A model generated the notes under the pieces. That model was not told the origin of the DNA, ran no database searches, and saw nothing but the letters and a program-made list of their open reading frames with translations. Of a stretch of DNA of 64,000 nucleotides, positions 27,111-40,700 are shown in pieces; within the stretch, counting starts at the first letter, position 1, and every line of letters begins with the position of its first letter. Both the position numbers and the translations under genes were made by a program. The stretch comes from Anaeramoeba flamelloides (taxonomy: Eukaryota > Metamonada > Anaeramoebidae). Location of the stretch: positions 8,246,001-8,310,000 of the forward strand of contig JANTQA010000047.1 in assembly GCA_027625915.1 (NCBI GenBank). The letters run 5' to 3'.

Positions 27111-30100
27111 TTAGAGAGAATAATTAACTTGTTGCGATAAAATTAAAAAAATGAAAAATTTGAAATTGTTTTTCAATTGATACTAAAAATGAAAAGACCA
27201 GCAATTGAGATGGAAAAATTCCTAAGATCTCTATTTGTATAATGACGTGGTTTAATAATACACAGGCCTTAAATAAGAAAAGTTGATATCTTTGAGACAA
27301 TTATTACTTATTTTGGACCTTGTTTACACTTTGAAAATTTTTTGAATGTACAAAACCAAAAAATAAGATTAGTGTGAAAGAAAAGAACAACAAAAGATCT
27401 TAAGTAACTCAATGAGAAATAAAAGTAAAAACGGAACAAAGAAAGAAAACACATCAACAATAGCAGAAAAATAGAGGTAACTAAAAACAAACTGTGAAGA
27501 ATAACAAAACAAAACTTTATGTTGGAAACATCTAATTCCTGTTGACCGAAGAGTGTCTCTCAAAAACTTTAAAAAAATATGTCTAAATCTCAACCAAATT
27601 ATTTGTTTTTTATATTATGACTTTAACTTTATTTTATCCAGTTTTTAAGGAGATTCGTACTTTTTACCATTTTAAAAAGATTAATAGTGAGAACATCAAT
27701 GAAAAAAGATTTTTTGATGTCACGATTGTGAAACTTTTGTATTAAAATGTCATACACTATTCTATTTGTGTAAGGAAAATGAACCCAAAGTAAACCAGGG
27801 TCAAATCTTAAATTTTTAGATGGTTTGAATAATTTTTTTCATTAATTGTTGGTTTTTATTAAATTATTTTTTTAGATCTAGGAAGATGTTTTTATGGGAA
27901 CTATTGAAATTAATCAGAAAATAAACCAAATAAATAGACCTGAGAGAGTATATATTTTAAAAAAGTCTTTTCTTTTAGAAGACCAATCTAGTAAGATCAC
28001 CCTTATAAATAAACTTAGTAAACCAAGAATGAAAAAAAATATTTTAACAATAGTCTATTTTCGAAAGATGGTTCTTATTTAACTTCTTAATTTGGAATAG
28101 AAATAAACATGAGATTATATTGCCCTTGAATCCCTCAACCCCCATTACTATTTTTTTTTTTATTTACTCAAACATTTTTTCATCAAACTTTTTTGAAAAT
28201 TGTTTTTTCAAATATTTTTATCAAAATAAGCCTAAGAATAGTATATTGTTTTCACGAATCAAAGGAAAAGGGATAAAATTATCGAAATCAAAAAAAAGTA
28301 TCAGAATGATCCAACCCATAATAAATGAATAATTCGGGTAAAAAATTTAAAGCAAAATTTTAGAATTATTTTTTATTATTACAGACATAAATTGACAGAA
28401 AATAAATTATTAAAAATGAAAATAAATCCAAAAAATTAATTTTTTCTGAAGATGTATTTTTAAAATATCCAATTTTACGAACAAAATTCGAACAATATGA
28501 TTTTTATCAAAATATGAATTAAAATTCATTTTTTTAGAAATTATTTAGAAATTTCAAGAGTGTTTTTACACAAATTTTCAAAAAAAAAAGTGATTCAATG
28601 AAAAATTTGTAAATAAACAAAATTACGAACTATGAATTATAACCACATTTTCAAGATAATATCAATAAATAAATGAATTTTATTTTATTTTTTTCATGAT
28701 TAAACTTTTCATTTTTTTGAATTATATATTTGAATTGGAAGGTAAATATATTACACTTGGATGCATACAACCTCATAATTCTTATAAGATTATTTTATTT
28801 AGTTCAAGAAATAGTTTTAATAATTAAATGTTAAATAAATCAGAAATTTAAAAATGGTAAAATGTACCTAGTTCATTAATTCCTTGAAGAATCAGATTAA
28901 GAATTTTATGATATAGTTTTTTAAATTGGTTGGCAAACCTATCAAACCATTTGTACCAACAACTATAATAACATAAGGTCAGGTACTTTTTACCACTCTT
29001 TAATATAATTTTTTTAAAACTCTGAATAAAAATGCTTATAAAAAAAACTCTTTTAGTAATTCTTTAACGAATTTTCGTTAGGTTTAATTATTTCCAATTT
29101 ATCTTTAAGTTTAAATACACCAAAACTTTAGATAATCTGATTTAATACACTAACCACGATCACTAATTATATAATATTATATAAAAGGTTTATTTTCTTC
29201 TTTTTATTATTCTTATTTGCTTCTCTTGATGTTGTACATAAAACTTAACTAGAATTTTAAGGTTTTTTTTTATCTAATCACTAATAAAATGAAAATCCTA
29301 TTTCCTCTTTATGATTATTAAATCTGGGATTCGATACTTCATTTTTAGAAAAGCTATCTCTATTACAGTCAGTTCCACTTTTAAGGCACAAATTTTCAAC
29401 AAAATTTAAGGTACAAAAAAATCTCAAATTAAGGCACAAAATTTGTATTTTTTTTTTTTTACAATTTATTTTACTAGAATCTGAATTCTGTACCTTAATT
29501 TGAGATTTTTATTGTGTCTTAAATTTTATTAAAGTTTTTGCCTTAAAAGTGGAACTGACTGTATATATTCAAGTGTATTTTTTTTTTAAAGGTGGGGTTA
29601 TTATTTGTTTTATTATAATATTCAAAGCAGATTGTACAATTTTTTTTTTAATAGAAAAGAATCATTTCAATGATTAGAAATATTATTCAAAACTCAATAT
29701 GTACTTCAAAATTTTATCTTTTTTTAATCATATCAGTGATTTCATTTAAAAGTTGAAGTTATGTAAGGGTGTACATTACAAATGAATTTATCACACACAT
29801 CACTAATTCCTTCATTTTGTTTAAGTTGAATACAATCCTTTATCCAGAGATTAATATATATATATATATATATATTGCAAAAAATCTTATCCTTTGGTGT
29901 TTTTATTTCTTTGTACTACACTTTTCCTCATTTACCAATTCCTTAAAAATATACTTATGAAGAAATTTTTTCAATTATTTTTTCATTTAAGTCAGTTTTT
30001 AGGAGAGTCAATTTACTAATAACCCAATAAACTTTTCATAATTTGCCCAAAAATTAATAATTTCTCTCCAGAACTACTTTGTTATTTGTGGGTATTTATA

Positions 30101-31729
30101 GCAGAATAAAAAATACACATCATAAATAGGAACGTTTTTTTAAAAAAAAACTGGATTTTGTATTTTTGAAATACTTTCTTACAATAAATATTATTAAACA
30201 TAATAATTTTGGAAAAGGTTGACAACTTTAATAGATATTAATGCGAATTGAAAAAAAAATGAAAAGTTTCAGAAATATTTTTTTCATTTTTAATTGATAA
30301 ATTTTTGAAATTTTTATTTGATTTAGTGGGGGGTTATTTGAAAGTATTTTTTTTAATTTATTCATAAAATCAACTATTTCTTTCAAAATATATTGCTAAA
30401 TTGAATTGAAAAACTGATTTTTTTTCTATTTTTGGAATATTTTTTATCATTTTATTTTTATTTTCCATGTTTTTTTTTCTCTGAAATTGTTTTTAAATTT
30501 ATTTTTTTTTCCTTCTTGATACTCAATCTCAAGTTCATTGGTTTCAACTTATTTCAAAAAAAAAAAATAAATACACTAAAAATATGCATTTTTTATAAAG
30601 TTGGAAATTTTGAAAAGAGAGTGTATTCAAATCTTAATGAGTTAAATAGCTATCTTTTCTTAATGACATAAAATTAACATAACTTTGAGTAAATAATTTA
30701 TCAAATGGTATAACTGAAATTCAATATATCGTTTTGGCAAACTTTAATTTTCAAATTTACGTTTTCCTAGACCTATATTTTCAAACGTTATTTTAACAAC
30801 AGTGTAAAATTAATTTAAAATATTTGGGATTTTTTTAATTTAAATTTATACAAAAATAGATTAAATTGATCGATTTAGAATGTTTAATAAAACCCCAAAA
30901 AGTACCATTCCAAGTTAGAGAATAATTAATATATTTAATAGTAGAAGGAAAAAAGAATAATATTTTCAATTGATCAAAAAAATCTAATTTTTATGGTTTT
31001 AAAATTTGAGTTTTTGTGGTTTGATATTAAATAATATTTTTAATACAAAGAAAACAAAATTTAAAAAGATAAAAATTATTTTTAATTTGTTTGTGTTAAA
31101 TTTGAACAAATTATTTGAAAAGAATGTTTTTTACTTGAAAAAAATTATGTGTGGGTAGATACAAATCGGTAATATCAAGAATAGGTGTTTGAAAAAGTTA
31201 CACCCTTATTTAAATAAAGAAATTATGATCTTTTTCAAGCACATTTAATGCTAATCAAGAAAAAATCATTATTAGTACTCTTGTATATTTGATTGAGAGG
31301 GATTTTAACTCATCAAATGGTTGTTAATTCGAGACAAACTAACATAAAAAGAGGGTATTATGTAAATCTTTTTATTTATTTTCATTGACAAATTAAACAA
31401 GCTTTAAAAGAATAGTTTTGTGTATTTCGAGAGGAACGAAAAAGAACAAAGTCACTGTTTGTGTTGAAAATGAATTCACAATATTTCAGACATTTGAATT
31501 TTTGAAATTGTGCGTCTAAAACAGTTCATTTTATAATCCAATCAAATAAAGAAATCAATGTGAAATTCGACAATTTCCAAAAAAAATTCAAACGAATATT
31601 GAATAATCTTTTTACGACAAGTCTTTCAATTCTATCATGCACTTTTCAAACCCAAACTCAATTGACATTTTATTTTAAATAAGAAGAAAATCCAAATCAT
31701 TTTTTAAAAAAAAAAACAAATCCAATCAA
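27111..31729. other. Intergenic region, eL36 to Rab (divergent)
   Basis: About 4.6 kb between two divergently transcribed genes. It contains a TA-flanked palindromic MITE (29366-29561) and a degraded family G-like stretch near 30830-31030. ORFs at 27894-28082 and 28120-28332 (+) and 27308-27593 (-) have no recognisable motif or flanking exons. Promoters of both genes should lie here but no motif is recognised. Confidence 0.65.
29366..29561. mobile_element. 196-bp TA-flanked palindromic MITE, family A copy 2
   Basis: Terminal repeats CAGTCAGTTCCACTTTTAAG and its exact reverse complement, with TA outside both ends. The arms keep pairing inward (AAATTTAAGGTACA..TGTACCTTAAT), so most of the element folds into one long hairpin. 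It is the best-preserved of three copies (1356, 29366, 49703). CAGT ends with TA targets suggest a Tc1/mariner-derived MITE. Confidence 0.88.
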
Positions 31730-34700
31730 ATGTCCAAATCAAACGCATTAAAACTTTTACTTATTGGTTCTGGGAAAGTTGGTAAATCAACGATTTTGCT
31801 CAGGTAAGTCTTTTCTACTTTGTTTGTAGGTAACACACCAAATAGAGCTTTAACTTTTACAACAAACAACAATCTTGCGCAAAACTTTTCTTTTAATTGA
31901 TATTTTTTTAAACAACACAAAAAGATTTTGCCAAGGAGTGTTTTTTGAATCAATTGGCGCTACTGTTGGTGTTGATTTCCGCTTTTCTGATATGAAGATC
32001 AATAACGAAACAGTGAAACTTCAAATTGTTTGGAATTTTTATTTTTTTCTTTATTTTTTTTCTTTTTTTTTCTTTTTTTTTTTTCTGTTTTTTTTCTTTT
32101 TTTTTTAAAGTGAGATTTGGATTTTACTTTTTTGTATTTTTTAAAAAAAGAACCAGAACAACAATTTTGGTGTTACTTTGTTTTTGGAAATCTGTTTTCC
32201 ACTGCAATTTTTTTTTTTTGTTGTTTTTGTTACAACATTTGTTTTTATCTTCAAAAATTTGTTGTTCAAAGACATTTTTTAGGCCAAGTTTTTTTTCTTT
32301 ACAACACAAGTGTTGAATGATTTTTGAATTTTTTGAACACTTTTTTAGTGGGATGTTTTTTCTTTTCAAAAATATAGAAAATTCAAAAAAAATTAAAAAC
32401 AATTTTTAATTCAATTTCCATTTTTCTAAATCAGATAACTCTACCAATAAAACAACTTTCAGAACATTACATTTCAAATGACACTTCAAAAACCAACTTT
32501 GAAATTTTATTGGGATTTAAACCAAAAAAGTTTTTTATTCACAGATCAGCAAAAAAAAATTTAAAAAATGGAAAATGATCGAAAATAAACACAACAAGAA
32601 TAGCAAAAAATTGTTGTCACTTTTTTTTTCTTCAAAAGTTTGTTTTTTTGAGATTATTCCAAATTTTGAAAAGAATTAATCGATCAAAATCCAATAACTT
32701 TCAATAAAAAAGTTTTTACACTTCAAACTTTTAAAAACTTGCAATTTAAACACCTTTTGGCTTTTTTGGTTTTTCATAAAAACAGTTTCAAGTTATTTGA
32801 AATTTAACAAATATTTTTCATTTAGATAACTTTCAAATATTTGAATTAAATTCAAAATGTTATCTTTTTTTAAATCAATTTTTTTTAAAACCCTTTTTTA
32901 TTCTTGTAAAAGTTTGTGTCAGTAAGTATTCGAAATTTGAAAAAATATGAAGGAATATCGAAAACTGAAATCTTTCAGACTGATCAGGATGAAAGGTTCG
33001 AAAAAATCTTGAAAGTAAATTCCACAATTTTTGTGCTATTCCTGTGGTGAAAAGTATCAAACATTTACACAGCAAAAATGGCGTATTTATTTCTTATATT
33101 TCAACTATTTCAAAATCATTCAGAATCAGGGTTTCAAATAATATTTTGATGTTTATTTTCTAATTTCAAGGTATTAAATTTATTGAAATAAAGCTATTTA
33201 AAACTATTATTCAAAAAGAAATAGATTTAAATTCTAGAAACAAACAACAAGAATTGTCCGAAATACACAAAAATAAATTGAAAGATACTAAAATATAACT
33301 CTGTCATTGTATTTAATTATTTAAAAAGATTTTAAAGTAATATTTTATTTCAATCTTTTTAATACAAAATGAAATATATTTTTAAATGTGCTATTTTCAC
33401 TGTGTATTTGAATTTATCATTAACAAAAGAATTTTTTCCACTTTTCCTCAGTAGAATCGTTTCTCCCCAAAACCTCAGATCAAATTTCTTCATCATATTT
33501 GAATACAATTTTTTTTTTAAATGTTCAGAAAATACCTTAAAAAACTTTTTAAAAGATTGCTCTCAAATATCTTTAGATGAACGAACATTTTTTAATTCCA
33601 TTTGTATTCAAAATGTGATTAAAATAGTAAAACAAAATGTAAGAATACTAAACCATCGGGAAAGTTCTGAAAATCATTAGCAAAGTGTTTAGGTACAAAT
33701 AAATTTTTGTGATGCTTTGACCAAAAATCAAAAAGTAATTACGGCAATGGACAAAAGTTTGAGAATTCAATTTTATGTGAAAAATAAAAAAAAAAAAAGA
33801 TTTTGATTTTTTCCAATTTTATCCTTGGCCGAATTTTCTTTTTATTGGGAAGAAGAGTTAAAAAGGAAAAAGATCAAGTTGTTACTTGTTAATACTGGGG
33901 AGACTGAAACACGGCAGTATGAGTAACTTGAAAATAAAAAAGAAATAACAAAGACAAAAAATATCAAGGGTTTAAAACAAATCAGATCAAAAAGAAAAAA
34001 GAAATTACCATTCTGGAAAAAAAGTGAAATAGGGAAAAAAAGTTAAACAAGACTTTTAATTGGGAACCTGAATAGAAATCACAGAAACCAAAAAATGAAA
34101 AGTAAAATCAATTAATAAAAGAAAAAATAAATGACTACAGACAAAATGGAGAATTCAACACAATAAAAGTTGTTTTAATACTATCTATTTTGGTATGGAG
34201 TTTTTCTTTGATTGAGATTTTATTAAAAATTTTAAAAAAATTGACTATTTTTGAGATCCTCAAAACCACTCCAATGATTTCAATAATAAAGAAGATTTTA
34301 AATTGTTTTTGTTGGTTTGATTGAAAATAATATAATGAATTGCTCTTTGAAGTTAATTTTCTTCTTCTTTTTATTGATTTACTTTTTGATTTCAGTTTCT
34401 GTGATTGTTATTAAGGTTTACAATTAAAAGTCTTGTTGAGCTTTTTTCCCCTGTTTAACTCTTTTTCCGGTTTCACTTTTTTTCACAAACAGTTACAACA
34501 ATTAAACAACGAACAACCAAATGAACATTCATAAACAATTATCAAACTAAATTAAAATAATCAAAAGTTTCGTGTCTGTTAGTTTTAGGTGTTCTAATTA
34601 AAAGATAGCTTTGGTTTTTTTTTTTTTATTTATTTTTTTTTTTTATACCAATTGCTCCTTATAAACCCTTTTTTATTTTCTTTTTTTTTTTTATCAATTT

Positions 34701-37700
34701 TTTCTTTTCAATTTTTTATTTTGTTTCTTTTCAATTTGTTGTTTTTGCTTTTTCAACCATAAAAATAATTTGGATATGTACTTTTCATGAATAATCGTGA
34801 AATCTATGATTTTATGCTTAAGTTTCCTTTTTAGGAATTTTTGTAAAAGTACATCTAGAGTGTAATTTATACTTCTTCAATAATAATAAAAAATGATTTT
34901 TTTCATAAATTGTATAGTGTCTAGATGCCTTTATTAAAAAAATTATCGAAATTTTCAATATTGAAAGCATATTTGATTGGAATTTCCCACTTCCATTTTC
35001 CATTTCCCCTCAATATTAGATCAGTAAAAAGGATTTATCTACTTGGCACTTCAATACTACAAAATGAATATGAAACAATCTAATTACTTGATTTTATTGC
35101 TGGATCTTCTTTTTCTTTTCCGTTAATTCATTAAAAATTGAAAAAAAATGATAAATTTCAAACGAAATTTAAACAAAAAAAATTCAAATTGCAATAACTT
35201 GGATAGAAAAAAATTTAAAAAAAAATAAACTATTTTCCAAAAATGTTGATTCAATTTATAATTTTATTGAAAATTTATTTTGATAAGAATATTTGATAAA
35301 CCCACCCTGTTTGCCTCAATAATATCACATTATAATAAGTCTTTATAATATAACAGGTTATTTTGTCGCTTCGTTGTATGTATAATGTGTATTATTTTGG
35401 CAAACATAGCAAAATAGCTATGTTTATCAAATAGTCTCTTTTCAAAACGATTCCATTGAATTCAAATAAACAAATAAAATCAAATTTCAATAATGTATTT
35501 TTTTGATTAAAGATAATTATTGTTAATCTCCTTATTCTCAATTGAAACCTATCAACATAAAAACGTAATAAGCATACCAACGAATATTTTTCAAAAAATA
35601 AGAGACTTGAAAAAAGTTTTATTGAAAAATAAAAAATTGAAAAATTCGGTTTTAGTGATTTCAAATTTGAAAAAAATGGTAAAAGCTAAATTTTGAAAGC
35701 ACATTGATCAAAAGCATTAGAAATGTTTAGATCTTGATTCTGTTTATTATCAAATTATTTTTAAAACACAAACCATGATAGTACTCAAATTTGAAAAATT
35801 TTGCTAATGAAATGGAAATAATTTTTCTACAAAAAGTTTTCTTCTAATCTACCTCCTCAACAAACAATTACTTTTATCGATTTGTTTGAGAAAAGAGTAT
35901 AAATAAATAGAACTAGGCATAAAGTAGTTGAAATTTTATGGAATTTAGTTTATTAATTGCTAAATACATCGTTTAATCACTAAAAAAAAAAATAAAAATA
36001 TTAGAGATAATTTATTAAACTCATTTATTTCAGAATAATATCCATAAAGTAAAAAATTATATTGATGTATTGAATATCTTTTTAATAAAATATTATTTCC
36101 TTATTTTTTAAAAATATAATTTCTTTGTGTATTATTAATAACTAATTTCTATATTTTTATAAATATATATCTTTTTGTTCTAATATTTAAATAAATTTCT
36201 TATGGCTAATAGTGGGACACAGCAGGTTTGACTTTATTTTTATTTTATTTTTTTTTTTAATTGTTTTTTTTTAATATTTCCAAAAACTTTAATCAACAAA
36301 ATAAAATTATGAATAAGAATCAAACTAATTTTAACCTCAAAAACAGAAAATTTTATTTTTATTTACATATTACCCATCACCAATAAAAACAATTATTAGA
36401 ACCAGATCTATTAAATTAATTATTGGAAGACAATAAAAATTATAAAAAAAATAATGAAAAAATAACACTAAAGAATTCATAGTTTTAAAAAACTCTTGAA
36501 CAATTAATCTTAAAATCTAATATAAATTCATGTTATTTTTTTATTTTTAATATTAAGGTTTATACTGTATTATTTCAAAAGAAAGCACAGCATATAATAT
36601 TAAAAAATTATCATTCAAAATAATTTTAAGAGTAATAATTGATTTTTAATGAGTATAAATTTTAGTTGTTACAAATAGAAATTCTTTATTTATCGTGTTA
36701 AGAAAAATATTGTTCAAATATTAAATTCAAATATCCCTTTCTTCACAAAAAAAAAACCGATTTTTATAAATTAGAATCAATCAAAATTCATATTCATACA
36801 AGCAAGGAGAAGATGTTTGAAAATTTTTAAATAAAATCATGTTTTATTCCCTTCTTTGCTCAAGATCGGCCATTGGTGTTTTTCATAATTTTGTCACATT
36901 CCCCAGAGTAGAATTTGAACCTACCAAAAATTTTGAAAATTGTTGATGGCAGATAAGGGATAGAAACCCCATTTCAAAAATACTGTCACTGTACTTTTTC
37001 GATTTATTATCAAATACTAATTATCCTAGATTTATTTCTTTTCTTATATATCTAGGTAAATACGTCTTTGTGAATAATCGAAATAAATATTAATCAAATC
37101 CATCTTTAACATATCATTAAATTCAAAAAATATAAAATTTCACTGAAAAAAAATAACAATTGATGTGCAACTATTTTTGAAATGATTATTTCTCGAAATG
37201 TTATTAGTAATTTATTGGAAATTCTAAATAAGATCTTTTAGTATCTGCAGAAAAATACAGAATGTTTAATGATGGTAAGTTTAACGATTTATACTCTCCA
37301 AGAATGAAATTAAAATTGATTTGAAAATTGAAAAAAATCTGAATTTGGTTTTTATTATTCTTATTTTTATAAAAGAAGTGTAAATTACAATCTAAATGTT
37401 TTTTTACTTTAATTTATTAAAAAAAAAATAAAAGCGTAAAAACAAATATTTCACGGTTACGAGAAGGGTACACCCAAATTATTTTTATGGTTTAAAAAGC
37501 ATAAACAAAAATTTACGAAAAGCAAAAAATTGAAAAGTAAAAAATTGATAAAAAAAAAAAAGAAATTAAAAAAAGGTTTTATATAAGAATCAAATGGTAA
37601 AAAAATAAAAATAAAAAACAAACAATACTATCTTTTAATTAGAACACCCAAAATAACAGACACAAAACTTTTGATTATTTTAATTTAGTTTGATAATTGT

Positions 37701-40700
37701 TTCTGAATGTTCGTTTAGGAGTTCTTTGTTTAATTGTTATGTAATTTCTTTTTTCTTTTTGATCTCGTTTGCTTTTTTTTAAACCCTTGATATTTTTACT
37801 CTTTGCTCTTTCGTTTTTATTTTATAAGTTCTTCAAACTTTCGTGTTTTGGTATCTTATTATTAACAAGTAACAATCGATCCTTTTCTCATTTGTAACTC
37901 TTTTTCCCAATATAAGGAAATTTCAAGAATAACTTAATATTAAAATTAACTTTTTTGAAGCATATTTATAACATTATGTTTATTTAAGCGAAAAATTAAT
38001 TGAAAATAAGTTAGAAGCCAGATCGATCAATTCATAATTTTAAAATTCAAACATTTGGTAAACAAACGTAAAATAATATAACAAGAAAAATATTTGTTGT
38101 CCGAATTCATTTCCTTTTCTATTTTAAGGAAAGAACAACATAAATCACGCAAATCATATAAATTACAAAAGCTCAAAATGTTTTCAAATATTTTCGAAAA
38201 AAAAATTTGAATCTGCCTCTACTTTTTTAAACATTATAAATTAACTTATTACATTTTTTATTCTTTGAAAATTAATATACTAATATTCTTTATAAAATAT
38301 TAACAACATGCTTATATATAAAAATCAATCTTTATTTTTAAAAAGGACAAGAAAGATTTAGAACAATCACTGGGAGTTATTACCGAAATGCTGATGGTGT
38401 TCTTGTCGTATATGATATCACCGATGAAGAAACTTATGAACAAGTTGAGGAATGGGTAAAAGAAATTAAAGAAAATGCACCTCCGAATTCAGTGGTTTTA
38501 TTATTTGCAAACAAAACAGATCTTGAAGAAGAAAGAGAAGTATCAACTGAAAAAGGAAAAGTTTGTTTTCTTTTTTGTTTTTTTTTCTCTCTGTTTATTT
38601 TTTTTGAAAAAATTTTTTTTATTAATCAAAAAAAAAAATACCAAGTTTGATTTGGTTTTTCCTTTTTGAAATCAAAGCCGTCAAAAAGTAATGTATAATT
38701 CAAAGAATAAAAAAATCGAAAAAAAAATAATGGAAAACATTTCATACTTTTTGAATCAAGATTGAATTTTATATTTTTTCAAATTAGAATTTTGTTTTCA
38801 ATTAAAATCACATTATTATCGAATTGATAATTTGCTTTTTTTTTTCTATTTGAGATGTTATTAATTCATAAAATGAAAAAAAAATATTTTAATGTTTTTT
38901 ATTATTGAAAAGAGGCGATTCAACAAAATTACCTCTTGTTTGCCGTTAGGTTTTTTTTAATTTAATAGAATTGAGTAAAATCTTTGATTTTTTTCTATTC
39001 TTTTGAATTCTGGAAAACCTAGGCACTGGATGTTAGGATTTTTTTAACCTAGAAATAAAACGAAAATTTTAATAAAGTTTCTGTTTTTTTCAAATTAAAA
39101 AAAACCGTCGTTAGCTTTTCCAGAATTTAAAAGAATTGAGTAAAATCTTTGATTTTTTTCTATTCTTTTGAATTATGGAAAACCGTCGTTAGGCTTTCTT
39201 GAGTTTTCTGTTTATTTGGAATGTAAAGAAAATTTATTGAATTTTCTTTTCGTTTCAAAAATTAAAAAAAAAAACGTTGTTAGGTTTTCTTTAGTTTTCT
39301 GTTTATTTGTAAAATCAATAGATATTCGTTAGGTTTTTTTTACTTTAGAAATAAACCGAAAATTTTAATAAATTTTCGGTTTATTTCTAAAGTAAAAAAA
39401 ACCTAGAACACTTCACAAATAAAATAGAAAACCTCAAAAAAACCCAGAACACTTAACAAATAAAACAGAAAAACCTCAATAAAACCTAGGTACTTGACGG
39501 CACTCTGCCCACTTCCTGAAACTCTAAAATTGTATTTAAAGTTTTTTGTCATAGCTATAATTTAGTCAAGATTATAACTCATAGGATATCTTTTCTGTAA
39601 CAAATGAAAACAAAAAATGAAAAATTTTTATTTCTAAAAACACAAGAAAACGAGAAAGAAAAGCTAGAAAGTTAGTAAAAAAATAATAGTAAAAAAGTAA
39701 AAACATCATTGAAAAGTTTTTTTTGTACCCCAAGTGTTGAATGGGTTGGTGGTTGGTTCCTTTTATGAGATTTTTTTTGGATCACCACCATAATCTGTTT
39801 AAATAAAGAGTTCTAAATATTTGAACAACTATAAATCAAACGAAATAGGCTACTTTATTAAGTTTGAATTTCGAACTTTATAGATGGGTTGAATCTATAA
39901 AGATATGAGTTTTTAAGAATAAGATTTGGTTTTCCAAATTTTCTTTTCAGTTACTTTGCTTTTTATTTTTTTTTTTATTACAAGTTTCCCAAATCTTGTT
40001 TTTGAAAAATAACAGTACAAGATACCGACTTGACAGCAAAAACCCAGTCCACGTATTTACTTGACAGGTTGTACGGAAAGTTCAATTATGTTCACTTTGG
40101 TTCGGTTTCAGATCGTATTCGTTGGATTCAGTTCTCTTCAGTTGCATAAGTCCAGTTCAATTTGTTTTAGATCTGATCATGAAAAAGTTTGGTTAGGTTG
40201 GTCATAACCAAGTCTACCAATTCTTATAATGATTTTTTATTCCTTTTGCCAGTCCCAAACACCTAAAAAAACAAAAAGAGAAGGAACCTAAGGAACCTAA
40301 GAAGGGACCGAAGGGACCCAAAAAAACTTAAAAAGGTAAATTTGGAAAAGGTAAAAAAAATAAAAAATAAAAAATATTTTAATTTTATTGCTACACATTT
40401 ATTTGATGAATTTCGAAAAAAATATTTAATTCAGAATTGAATGATTATTTGAAAATTAAGTAGAAATTATTAATAGAAATTAAATTGAAATAGAGAATAT
40501 AAATTTCTGCTGAGTATATTCAAAAAAAAAACGAAATTTTTAATTTTTGCTTTGAAAAAACCCAAATAAAAACAAAAATAAGATTTTTTATTTCAAATAG
40601 AAGAACACGTTTTTTTTTTTTTTTAATCAGTACTGATAAATTCAAATTTATTTAATGAAATTTTTAGTTCAAGTTCCCTTTTTGTAATCTTCGAGCTCAA

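Larger units (their letters stand above)
32028..36212 (+). other. Giant intron 2 of the Rab gene (4185 bp)
   Basis: Donor ATT|GTTTGG, acceptor CTAATAG|TGGGAC. It contains a family I repeat (about 33835-34905) that is itself split by a family E element (34008-34493). The first 400 bp are very T-rich. Other short ORFs inside look like translations of homopolymers. Confidence 0.85.

Noticed and set aside
27308-27593. Two overlapping minus-strand ORFs upstream of eL36
   Set aside because: They overlap in different frames, are dominated by Phe/Leu/Ser and have no recognisable domain; probably 5' flank of eL36.
32349-32354. TGGGAT after TTTTTTAG in Rab intron 2, as an alternative switch II exon
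   Set aside because: It gives only Trp-Asp before a GT and cannot supply Thr-Ala-Gly; the site at 36213 supplies all residues in the correct phase.
36895-36945. T-arm-like sequence (minus strand, GGTTCAAATTC with pairing GTAGG/TCTAC)
   Set aside because: The acceptor stem partner for TCTGGGG is missing at the expected distance and no D or anticodon arm could be drawn, so it is not called as a tRNA.
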